This document shows, piece by piece, positions 6,788-12,751 of a stretch of 12,751 nt of DNA. Location of the stretch: contig DIAQ01000004.1 of NCBI GenBank assembly GCA_002414865.1, forward strand, positions 1 to 12,751. The letters run 5' to 3'. Position numbers and translations under genes: made by a program. Source of the stretch: a candidate division Hyd24-12 bacterium UBA5074. GTDB lineage: Bacteria; Fermentibacterota; Fermentibacteria; Fermentibacterales; Fermentibacteraceae. The notes beneath the pieces are model-generated. The model ran no database searches. It was not told where the DNA came from and saw only the letters and a list, made by a program, of their open reading frames with translations. Within the stretch, counting starts at the first letter, position 1; each line of letters starts with the position of its first letter.

Positions 6788-6792
6788 AGAAC

Positions 6793-7791
6793 ATGGCCGA
6801 AGGCAGCGCATATGAGCTGAAGAGAAACGATCGCGTCTACAGGGCGCCCGGTCTCGAAGTGCTCGTCCGCTGGGCAAGGGAAAGGCGGATCTCCGCGGAT
6901 GACGCAGTCCGTAAGGCCGGGACCCAGGAGTGGTCCACGGCCGTGGAGGTCCCCGAGCTGACCCCGATCCTCGATCCCTCCAACTGGTGGACCGTCCGCA
7001 TGGGGGACGACTCGTGGCTGGCCCCCGATTTCGAGACGATCATCAGGTGGACCAGGGAGGGCAGGCTCTCCACGGACGCCGTCGTAGAAGGCCCCAGGAC
7101 ACCTCCCGGAGGGATCCTGGCCCAGGGTCTGCCGCGGCTCTCGCCGCTCCTCAGGCCTCCTGCGCCGAAGGACCCGTCGAGCCTCCCCCCGAGGCTCAGG
7201 ATCGATGGAGCCGAGTACGACCCGGGCAGCATCGACGCGATACGGTCGTGGATCCTCGAGTCCCGGGTGCCGCCCGACGCGGACATCTCCCTTGCAGGCG
7301 GCCCGTGGGAGCCCGTCAGCGAGTGCGGGCTGTTCGAGCCCGAGCTGTGGCCCGCCGGCGCCTGGGGAGAGGACATGCCCGACGAGGAGGAGATCCCCTC
7401 GCAAGCCGCTGACGAGCCTGTTCCGGACGCCGCCGGGGTCGAGCCTGCGGCCGTATCCGCCCCGGAGCCGGTCCCCGAAGGCGAAGCCGGGGCGGAGAGC
7501 GGCCCGGAATCGCCCGACGGATGGAGGATCGTCACCCTCACCGACGAATTCGTGATCTCGGAACCCGCGGAGCTGATCCGGCTCCTCAGGAACCGCAGGA
7601 TCCACACATTCGACGACGTCGTCCACCCCAGCCTGCCCGACGGGCGCTGTTCGGTCGATCGCGCGATCGACCTCCTCCACCTCCGCCGCAACAAGCGCTT
7701 CCCGTGGCTGCTGGTCTGGATCCTGGTGCTGCTGGCCCTCGCCGCGGCATTCCTCTGGCTGGATCCGCTGCAGCTCCACCTTCTTCGGTGA
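6793..7791 (+). CDS. Tail-anchored protein with four GYF_2-like repeats
   Basis: Protein of 332 residues with no signal peptide and one membrane segment at the very C-terminus (residues about 303-323, FPWLLVWILVLLALAAAFLWL), so the bulk should face the cytoplasm. Four diverged repeats of about 50-55 residues can be aligned by eye at about 7-60, 65-120, 133-186 and 244-300. Each has a short beta start, then 'l..W.rEgRis.Dd.V' (VRWARERRISADDAV, IIRWTREGRLSTDAV, IRSWILESRVPPDAD, IRLLRNRRIHTFDDV), then a W/P element. This pattern resembles the GYF_2/DUF4339 domain of bacterial membrane proteins, thought to be a protein-interaction module. An acidic Ala/Pro/Glu-rich linker (about 193-237) separates repeats 3 and 4. 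It is the first gene of the second block and overlaps deoA by 4 nt. The family match is from memory of the pattern; the function is unknown. Confidence 0.75.
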   Translation: MAEGSAYELKRNDRVYRAPGLEVLVRWARERRISADDAVRKAGTQEWSTAVEVPELTPILDPSNWWTVRMGDDSWLAPDFETIIRWTREGRLSTDAVVEGPRTPPGGILAQGLPRLSPLLRPPAPKDPSSLPPRLRIDGAEYDPGSIDAIRSWILESRVPPDADISLAGGPWEPVSECGLFEPELWPAGAWGEDMPDEEEIPSQAADEPVPDAAGVEPAAVSAPEPVPEGEAGAESGPESPDGWRIVTLTDEFVISEPAELIRLLRNRRIHTFDDVVHPSLPDGRCSVDRAIDLLHLRRNKRFPWLLVWILVLLALAAAFLWLDPLQLHLLR

Positions 7792-9074
7792 AGCCGACAG
7801 ACGTAATCACCGCAGCGCGCGACGGCCGCCAGGTCCCGCCCGGCGACCTCAGAGCCTTCGTCTCGGGCATCTCGGACGGAACCGTCCCTGACTACCAGGC
7901 GTCGGCCTGGCTCATGGCCGTCCGCCTCAGGGGCATGTCGGCCGGCGAGACCGCAGAGCTGACGATCGCGATGCGCGATTCCGGGCAGACCCTCCGATGG
8001 CCGCCCGATCCCCGGCCGCTCGTCGACAAGCACAGCACGGGGGGCGTGGGGGACAAGGCGTCCATCGTGCTCGCCCCGCTGGCCGCAGCGCTCGGGCTGA
8101 GGGTGCCGATGATCTCGGGGCGTTCCCTGGGGCACACGGGCGGCACGCTGGACAAGCTCGAGTCCATCCCGGGCCTCACGACCGACCTGGACATGGAGAG
8201 ATTCCAGGCGCAGGTCTCCGGGATAGGCGTCGCCATGTGCGGGCAGACGGCAGTTCTGGCTCCGGCCGACCGGAAGCTCTACGCTCTCCGCGATGCGACC
8301 GCCACGGTGGAGTCCGTTCCCCTCATAACGGCGAGCATCCTCTCCAAGAAGCTGGCCGAAGGCACCGACGCCCTCCTCTTCGATGTGAAGGCCGGGCGGG
8401 GGGCCTTCATGCAGACTCGCGAGAATGCCGCCGAGCTGGCGGAATCGCTCGTGCGGACAGCCGTGGGAGCCGGTGTGAAGGCCGCTGCGGTCGTCACCGG
8501 GATGGACTTCCTCACAGGCATGACTGCCGGCAACTCGCTGGAGGTCCGGGAGAGCATCGAGGTTCTCTCGGGCCGGGGGCCCGCGGACACCAGGGCGCTC
8601 GTCGTGGACCTCTGCTGCAGGATGCTCGCCCTCTGCGACCCGTCGGGCGCTCCTCCCGCCGGCTTCGCAGCGAGATGCTGCGCCGCGCTCGACGACGGCT
8701 CCGCGCTCTCGGTCTTCGAGCGCATGGTAAGCCTCCAGGGAGGCGATCTCGAAGCCTTTCTCGCCCTTCCCGGCGCGCCCGCCGAGGTCGTGGTGAGGGC
8801 CGAGAGGAGCGGCATATTCCTCGGGGTGGATGCGCGCGAGCTGGGAGAAGCCATCAGGGGCCTCGGCGCGGGGCGCTATCGGATGGATGACAGGGTGGAT
8901 CACTCGGCCGGCTGGGAGCAGCTCGTGCCGGGCGGAGCCGGGGTGTCCGCCGGGCAGGCGCTCGGCCGCGTCATGGGGGGCGGAACCGGATCCGTGGAGG
9001 AGGCCGCCTCGAGGATAGGACGGGCGATCGTGTGGGACGGAGATGTGCAGGCGGCTGCGGGGAGGGTCCCGTGA
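7788..9074 (+). CDS. deoA: Thymidine phosphorylase (pyrimidine-nucleoside phosphorylase family)
   Basis: Phosphorolyses thymidine (or pyrimidine nucleosides) to the free base and (deoxy)ribose-1-phosphate in pyrimidine salvage, in the cytoplasm. The protein has 428 residues, about the family length. The phosphate-binding loop DKHSTGGVGDKAS (Lys81, Ser83) and the signature SGRSLGHTGGTLDKLE are clear. Arg168 (YALRD), Ser183 and Lys187 (TASILSKK) fall at the base-binding positions of the family. The residue before the signature is Met108-Ile (VPMISGR), as in E. coli thymidine phosphorylase, where Bacillus-type broad-specificity enzymes have Lys; this favours a thymidine preference, from recalled family knowledge. 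The glycine-rich C-terminal domain is complete. GTG 7788 overlaps the previous stop in GTGA, and the end overlaps the pilB-like gene in GTGA. The alternative name is pdp. Confidence 0.92.
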   Translation: MKPTDVITAARDGRQVPPGDLRAFVSGISDGTVPDYQASAWLMAVRLRGMSAGETAELTIAMRDSGQTLRWPPDPRPLVDKHSTGGVGDKASIVLAPLAAALGLRVPMISGRSLGHTGGTLDKLESIPGLTTDLDMERFQAQVSGIGVAMCGQTAVLAPADRKLYALRDATATVESVPLITASILSKKLAEGTDALLFDVKAGRGAFMQTRENAAELAESLVRTAVGAGVKAAAVVTGMDFLTGMTAGNSLEVRESIEVLSGRGPADTRALVVDLCCRMLALCDPSGAPPAGFAARCCAALDDGSALSVFERMVSLQGGDLEAFLALPGAPAEVVVRAERSGIFLGVDARELGEAIRGLGAGRYRMDDRVDHSAGWEQLVPGGAGVSAGQALGRVMGGGTGSVEEAASRIGRAIVWDGDVQAAAGRVP

Positions 9075-10792
9075 CAGGCATTCCGAGGCTCGACCTCGCT
9101 TCGCTCCCCCAGAAGCTCCAGGCGGCGGGTCTGCTCACCAGGCAGGGGGGGGAGCGGCTCCAGCGCGTGTGGAAGAGCCCCGAGCCCGATCTGCTGACAG
9201 TGCTGGTCGGGAGGGGGCTGGTGGCGGAGGAGGACCTCTTCGTCTTCCTCGCAGGCCTCCTAGGGCTTCCCTACAAGAATCTCGATCCCCTGGAGCTCGA
9301 CTACGAATTCGTCACCTCGTCCATCCCCGGGGCCTTCGCGCAGCGGAACTCGGTGGTGGTGTTCGGATCGGCTGAAGGGGACCTGCTGGTCGCCACGAGC
9401 AACCTCCTCGATCCGCGCCCCCTCGACGACCTGACCCAGATGCTCGGGAAGAGCACGAAGCTCCACATCAGCAGGCCGTCGGACATAGCCCGGGTCATCC
9501 GGCAGTTCTACGGGCTCCACAGCTCCATCGTCGCCGCGGCGAGGGAGGTGGGCGGGCTGGCGGAGGAGCAGGTCGACCTCGGCAACCTGGAAAGGTACGT
9601 GCTGAGCGAAACGGGCGGCAACCTCGAGCCGACCGACAGGCCTATCGTCAATGCGGTCAACCATCTTCTCCAGTATGCATTCGAGGAGCGCGCCTCCGAC
9701 ATCCATCTCGAGCCTCACCGGGAAGGCACGGTGGTGAGGTTCAGGATCGACGGGGTGCTGCACAACATCTACAGCATCCCGAAGAAGCTGCACCTGCCCG
9801 TCCTGTCCAGAGTCAAAATGATAGCAGGCATGAATATAGCCGAGAAGAGGCGGCCCCAGGACGGCCGCATCAGGACCTCCTTCGAGGGCAAGCCGGTCGA
9901 GATCCGCATGTCCACCATCCCGGTCGCCTTCGGCGAGAAGGCCGTCCTGAGGATACTCGACCCGGCGATCCTGATGCAGGACCTGGGCAACCTGGGCTTC
10001 GAGCCCGAGGACGAGCAGCGCTTCAAGCGCCTGGTGAAGAGCCCGACCGGTCTTGTACTGGTCACCGGCCCCACGGGCAGCGGGAAGACCACGACGCTCT
10101 ATTCGACGCTGACCGCCCTGGCCACCAACGAGAAGAACATCACGACCATCGAGGACCCGATCGAGTTCGTCACGGACGAGTTCAACCAGATCGCGGTGCA
10201 GAATGCGGTGGATGTGACTTTCTCCAACGCCCTGAGGCACATCCTGAGACAGGACCCCGACATAATCATGGTCGGCGAGATACGGGACCAGGAGACCGCG
10301 AGGAGTGCGATAAGATGCTCGCTCACCGGCCATCTGGTCCTGAGCACTCTCCATACCAACGACACGGCCTCCACGGCCATCAGGCTCGTCGACATGGGGA
10401 TCGAGCCCTTCCTCCTCTCCAGCACGCTGGTCGCGATCGTTGCGCAGAGGCTCATGCGGAAGGTCTGCGACGACTGCGCCGAGGACTACACGCCGACCGA
10501 GTCGGTCCTGCAGTCGCTCGGGCTCTCCGGCCGGAGCCTCGTCTTCAGGCGGGGCAGGGGATGCAGGTCCTGCCGCGGCACCGGTTACAGGGGCAGGACG
10601 GCCGTCTTCGAGGTGATGGAGATCGGCGAGGGGATCAGGACAGCCCTCGCCCGCTCCGCCGGAGCCGACGAGATTCACCGCCTGGCCGTCGAGGACGGCA
10701 TGATAAGCCTCAGGACCAACGCCATGAGGAAGGTTCTCTCCGGTATCACGACCCCGTCGGAGATGCTCGGAGCCACGATGGGAGTCGAATGA
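9071..10792 (+). CDS. pilB: PilB/GspE-family secretion ATPase (type IV pilus or type II secretion)
   Basis: Hexameric ATPase that drives pilin polymerisation or pseudopilus extension from the cytoplasmic face of the inner membrane. The protein has 573 residues, the normal length. The N-terminal third (about 1-150) is the GspE/MshEN-type domain, starting LDLASLPQKLQAAGLL, with LVGRGLVAEEDL and LGLPYKNL. The motor domain has ASDIHLEP, an arginine-bearing RFRIDG segment, Walker A GPTGSGKTT (Gly333-Lys339), the Asp box TTIEDPIE, Walker B DPDIIMVGEIRD (from Asp395, with Glu403), the His box GHLVLSTLHTND, and a four-Cys zinc site (Cys466, Cys469, Cys498, Cys501; CDDC and CRSC). This separates it from PilT-type retraction ATPases, which lack the long N-terminus and zinc site. 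No pilin, PilC or PilM-Q genes are in the window, so PilB and GspE cannot be told apart. It overlaps both neighbours by 4 nt. Confidence 0.92.
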   Translation: MTGIPRLDLASLPQKLQAAGLLTRQGGERLQRVWKSPEPDLLTVLVGRGLVAEEDLFVFLAGLLGLPYKNLDPLELDYEFVTSSIPGAFAQRNSVVVFGSAEGDLLVATSNLLDPRPLDDLTQMLGKSTKLHISRPSDIARVIRQFYGLHSSIVAAAREVGGLAEEQVDLGNLERYVLSETGGNLEPTDRPIVNAVNHLLQYAFEERASDIHLEPHREGTVVRFRIDGVLHNIYSIPKKLHLPVLSRVKMIAGMNIAEKRRPQDGRIRTSFEGKPVEIRMSTIPVAFGEKAVLRILDPAILMQDLGNLGFEPEDEQRFKRLVKSPTGLVLVTGPTGSGKTTTLYSTLTALATNEKNITTIEDPIEFVTDEFNQIAVQNAVDVTFSNALRHILRQDPDIIMVGEIRDQETARSAIRCSLTGHLVLSTLHTNDTASTAIRLVDMGIEPFLLSSTLVAIVAQRLMRKVCDDCAEDYTPTESVLQSLGLSGRSLVFRRGRGCRSCRGTGYRGRTAVFEVMEIGEGIRTALARSAGADEIHRLAVEDGMISLRTNAMRKVLSGITTPSEMLGATMGVE

Positions 10793-12138
10793 CCTCCTCC
10801 CGCGGCAATCTGCTGCTCGTCTCGGCATTCCTCGCCCTCGCTCCCGGCTGCGGCCCGGGAGGAGGCGGAGAGGGAGGCCCGGACAGCGTGGTGGTCCTGC
10901 CCATGACACCCCTGGAGACGGCCATGGAGTTCTCCAACAGGCTGTCCATGAATGACCCGTCGTGCTTCGACCTCCTCGTCCCCGCATTCCGCGATTCCGT
11001 CTCCGCCCTGGGCCTGCCGCCCTGGCAGATCTTCGACAGGTGGCGGGGATTCGACGCCGCGGGCCGACTGACGGAGGTCATGGAGGACAGCTCGGGCGCC
11101 AGGACTTCCTACTTCTGCACCATCGCCCGCACGCAGAGCCCCGCCATCGTCCGGATCGACTTCGCGCTGGTGGAGGGCGGGTGGAGGATCGAAGCCTTCG
11201 GCGAGGAGATCCCCGCGGAGGTCATCGATTCCATCAACGCGGGGCGCACGGCGCGCATGATTTTGGCCAATCCCCAGATACGCTTCGAGATGAGGCTGGC
11301 CCGCCAGCTCCTCGACGACTGCTCGGTCGATTCCGCGCTGACCTTCGGCTCGCCCGGCTCGGCCATGTCGCACGGGACCTCGTTCGCGGACTACATCGCC
11401 AGCCTCACGCAGGAGGGCTACGAAGCCCTCGCGCTGTCGAACATCCGCCGCTCGGCGAAGCTCCAGATTGTGCAGGACAGGGCCACCTTCAACATCCCGG
11501 CGGTGCCCGTGGAGCTCAACGGCTTCGTCGCCTCCTGGAGGGAGATGGCATACCTCTCCAAGGCCGTCCTGAGGTCTTCGCACGAGGCCATGCAGGCGCT
11601 CCGGGTATCGGGGACCCAGTCGGAGCCCGACACCTCCCTCGACCTCGAGCGGCTCAGGGTCCTGAGATCCAGCTTCCTGGAGGTCAGCGACCTGCTGGAG
11701 ACGAGCGACACCCTCAGCGCCACCTATCCGGCGCTCCTGACCACCGGCGCCTCCGAGCCGCTCCAGCAGCTCCTGGTGCAGCTCGATCCCCACATGACCG
11801 AGCAGCGAGGCGAGAACGAGGCCGGGATCACCGTCTGGAGGGCGCTCGGGGTGGAGATGAACGGAGACTCCGATCCGGAGCGGGTCGTATACTGGGCCGG
11901 CAACCTCTTCCTCTTCCAGGGCACGAGGACGGGCTACAGGCTCGTGTGGAGGAGCTATGAGGACTACGACAGCGACTTCCACTCCGACTTCGCGTCGCAG
12001 CCCTCGTCCACACCCGGGTGCCGCGAGGTCACATTCATCGGGAACGGAGGGCGGTACGAATACTGCCTGAGGTTCGAGGGAGGCGAGCCGAGGCTCCTCC
12101 GCTCCGAGCTCTCGAGCACGGGGGTGGGGAGCGAATGA
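10789..12138 (+). CDS. Predicted lipoprotein of unknown function overlapping the PBP gene
   Basis: Protein of 449 residues that I do not recognise as a known family. The N-terminus (MTSSRGNLLLVSAFLALAPGC) looks like a lipoprotein signal peptide with Cys21. The lipobox is weak because Ala stands at -3, but the Gly-rich stretch after the Cys (GPGGGGEGG) is typical of a lipoprotein linker. Residues about 39-140 (TAMEFSNRLSMNDPSCFDLL ... ALVEGGWRIEAFGEE) suggest a small alpha/beta domain resembling DUF4878/NTF2-like folds. The middle, about 150-340, is mainly helical. Residues about 350-449 are beta-rich, opening with GVEMNGDSDPERVVYWAGN, which resembles a single degenerate FG-GAP/VCBS-type calcium-loop motif (ND-G-D-D pattern). 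It overlaps the pilB-like gene and the PBP gene by ATGA at each end. Coupling to a PBP makes a periplasmic role in peptidoglycan synthesis plausible but unproven. Confidence 0.75.
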   Translation: MTSSRGNLLLVSAFLALAPGCGPGGGGEGGPDSVVVLPMTPLETAMEFSNRLSMNDPSCFDLLVPAFRDSVSALGLPPWQIFDRWRGFDAAGRLTEVMEDSSGARTSYFCTIARTQSPAIVRIDFALVEGGWRIEAFGEEIPAEVIDSINAGRTARMILANPQIRFEMRLARQLLDDCSVDSALTFGSPGSAMSHGTSFADYIASLTQEGYEALALSNIRRSAKLQIVQDRATFNIPAVPVELNGFVASWREMAYLSKAVLRSSHEAMQALRVSGTQSEPDTSLDLERLRVLRSSFLEVSDLLETSDTLSATYPALLTTGASEPLQQLLVQLDPHMTEQRGENEAGITVWRALGVEMNGDSDPERVVYWAGNLFLFQGTRTGYRLVWRSYEDYDSDFHSDFASQPSSTPGCREVTFIGNGGRYEYCLRFEGGEPRLLRSELSSTGVGSE

Positions 12139-12751
12139 ACTCCAGGCAGCCCCATGCCTTCACGACCGGCACCCTCCTCCGCTGGGTCGGGATACTCCTG
12201 GTGATGATCGCCTTCTTCGGAACGGGCCTTTCCCTGCGGGTCTACTGGGACTGCGGCACCGCCTTCCGGCAGGCGAGGGGCAGCATCCTCGTCGCGGGCC
12301 TGAGGGGGCACGAGCCTTCGTCGGCCACCCGCATCTACGACTGCAGGGGCGGTGAGATGGCCGCGGCCTTCGTCGAGAACAGGTATCCCGTGGAGATCGA
12401 CCAGATCTCGCCCTTCGTGGTGCAGGGCCTGGTGGCGACCGAGGACAAGGACTTCTACTCCCACAGGGGGGTCAGCGTACGGGGGCTCGTCAGAGCCCTC
12501 TGGGTGGACATGACCACGGGCGCCCGCCAGGGCGGGAGCACGATAACGCAGCAGCTCGCTCTCGGGCTCTTCCTCGTCCGCGACCTGACGATCCAGCGCA
12601 AGCTCCAGGAGATGTTCATCGCGATGGAGCTGGAGAGGCAGTTCTCGAAGCAGGAGATACTCGAGATGTACCTCAACCAGATCTACTACGGGCAGGGGGC
12701 GTACGGCATAGAAGCCGCGGCCCGCACCTACTTCGACGGCACCCCCGCCTC
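12135..12751 (+). CDS. Class A penicillin-binding protein (PBP1A-like), N-terminal part, 3' end outside window
   Basis: Bifunctional peptidoglycan synthase of which only the first 205 residues are visible. A short cytoplasmic N-terminus is followed by one membrane segment (about residues 14-36, WVGILLVMIAFFGTGLSL). After a short linker with RIYDCRGGEMAAAF, usual in PBP1A/1C-type proteins, the GT51 domain begins. Its motifs are ATEDKDFYSHRGV with catalytic Glu103, GGSTITQQLALGLFL, QRKLQE, and ILEMYLNQIYYGQGAYG. The second motif is unusual: the K/R-N of QQLAKN/QQLARN is Leu143-Gly144, and the Arg that follows eight residues later in most enzymes is Leu151. The transpeptidase domain would lie beyond the window and is inferred only. 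ATG 12135 overlaps the lipoprotein stop in ATGA. The open frame runs off the end of the window. Confidence 0.88.
   Translation, partial: MNSRQPHAFTTGTLLRWVGILLVMIAFFGTGLSLRVYWDCGTAFRQARGSILVAGLRGHEPSSATRIYDCRGGEMAAAFVENRYPVEIDQISPFVVQGLVATEDKDFYSHRGVSVRGLVRALWVDMTTGARQGGSTITQQLALGLFLVRDLTIQRKLQEMFIAMELERQFSKQEILEMYLNQIYYGQGAYGIEAAARTYFDGTPA

Larger units (their letters stand above)
6697..6792 (+). other. Only intergenic gap of the window
   Basis: These 96 bases separate the two overlapping gene blocks. They hold an AT-richer patch with a candidate extended -10 element (6730-6738) and a strong ribosome binding site (6783-6787). I see no intrinsic terminator with a T-run, no riboswitch-like fold and no small gene. 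An in-frame ATG at 6748 exists but is a weaker start than ATG 6793. Confidence 0.75.

Noticed and set aside
6748..6792. ATG 6748 as start of the GYF-like protein
   Set aside because: Poor ribosome binding site and position next to the predicted transcription start; ATG 6793 follows a strong site.
5698..8903. Two overlapping - strand frames (5698-7779 and 6837-8903)
   Set aside because: They cover the glycosyltransferase, GYF-like and deoA genes in antisense, overlap each other extensively and show no domain.
9260..10987. Long - strand frame opposite the pilB-like gene
   Set aside because: The + strand has every PilB/GspE motif in order; the antisense product has none.
1..12751. CRISPR arrays, tRNA/rRNA genes, insertion sequences, defence or toxin-antitoxin genes
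   Set aside because: No regularly spaced repeats, RNA-gene sequence, transposase motifs or inverted-repeat ends were seen, and there is too little noncoding DNA to hold them.

Overview
The window is strongly GC-rich and almost wholly coding. Twelve genes lie on the + strand and none on the - strand. Eleven are complete or nearly so at their boundaries; the first (pyrC) lacks its 5' end and the last (a class A penicillin-binding protein) lacks its 3' end. Three predicted lipoproteins, an RlpA-like protein, two GT51 peptidoglycan glycosyltransferases and a PilB/GspE ATPase point to a diderm bacterium. Arginine is very often AGG and isoleucine is sometimes ATA despite the high GC. A 'YFNTFYNAR' sequence directly after a lipobox resembles TPR lipoproteins I recall from FCB-group and related candidate phyla. 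The organism is therefore plausibly an uncultured FCB-like lineage, but this placement is tentative.

Region 1 (1-6696) is one tightly packed block: pyrC (3' end), a TPR-type lipoprotein, pyrK, pyrD, an rlpA-like lipoprotein, pyrF, and a membrane-anchored GT51 glycosyltransferase with a long beta-rich N-terminal region. Neighbours overlap by 4 or 8 nt, or are 1 nt apart, so translation is probably coupled. The genes of de novo UMP synthesis (dihydroorotase, class 1B dihydroorotate dehydrogenase with its electron-transfer subunit, OMP decarboxylase) alternate with cell-envelope genes. UMP feeds UDP-sugar and peptidoglycan precursors, which gives a possible but unproven reason for the mix.

Region 2 (6697-6792) is the only real intergenic gap. 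It holds a candidate extended -10 promoter and a strong ribosome binding site.

Region 3 (6793-12751) is a second overlapping block: a tail-anchored protein with four GYF_2-like repeats, a thymidine phosphorylase, a PilB/GspE-family ATPase, a lipoprotein of unknown function and a class A PBP. It again mixes pyrimidine metabolism (salvage) with envelope functions.

No mobile elements, tRNA, rRNA, CRISPR array or integration site were seen. The window is mainly a housekeeping region. The points most worth a second look are the glycosyltransferase with an AsmA-like N-terminal region and an apparently non-ATG/GTG/TTG start, the four-repeat tail-anchored protein, substitutions at usually conserved positions in OMP decarboxylase and in the PBP donor site, and the lipoprotein overlapping the PBP gene.
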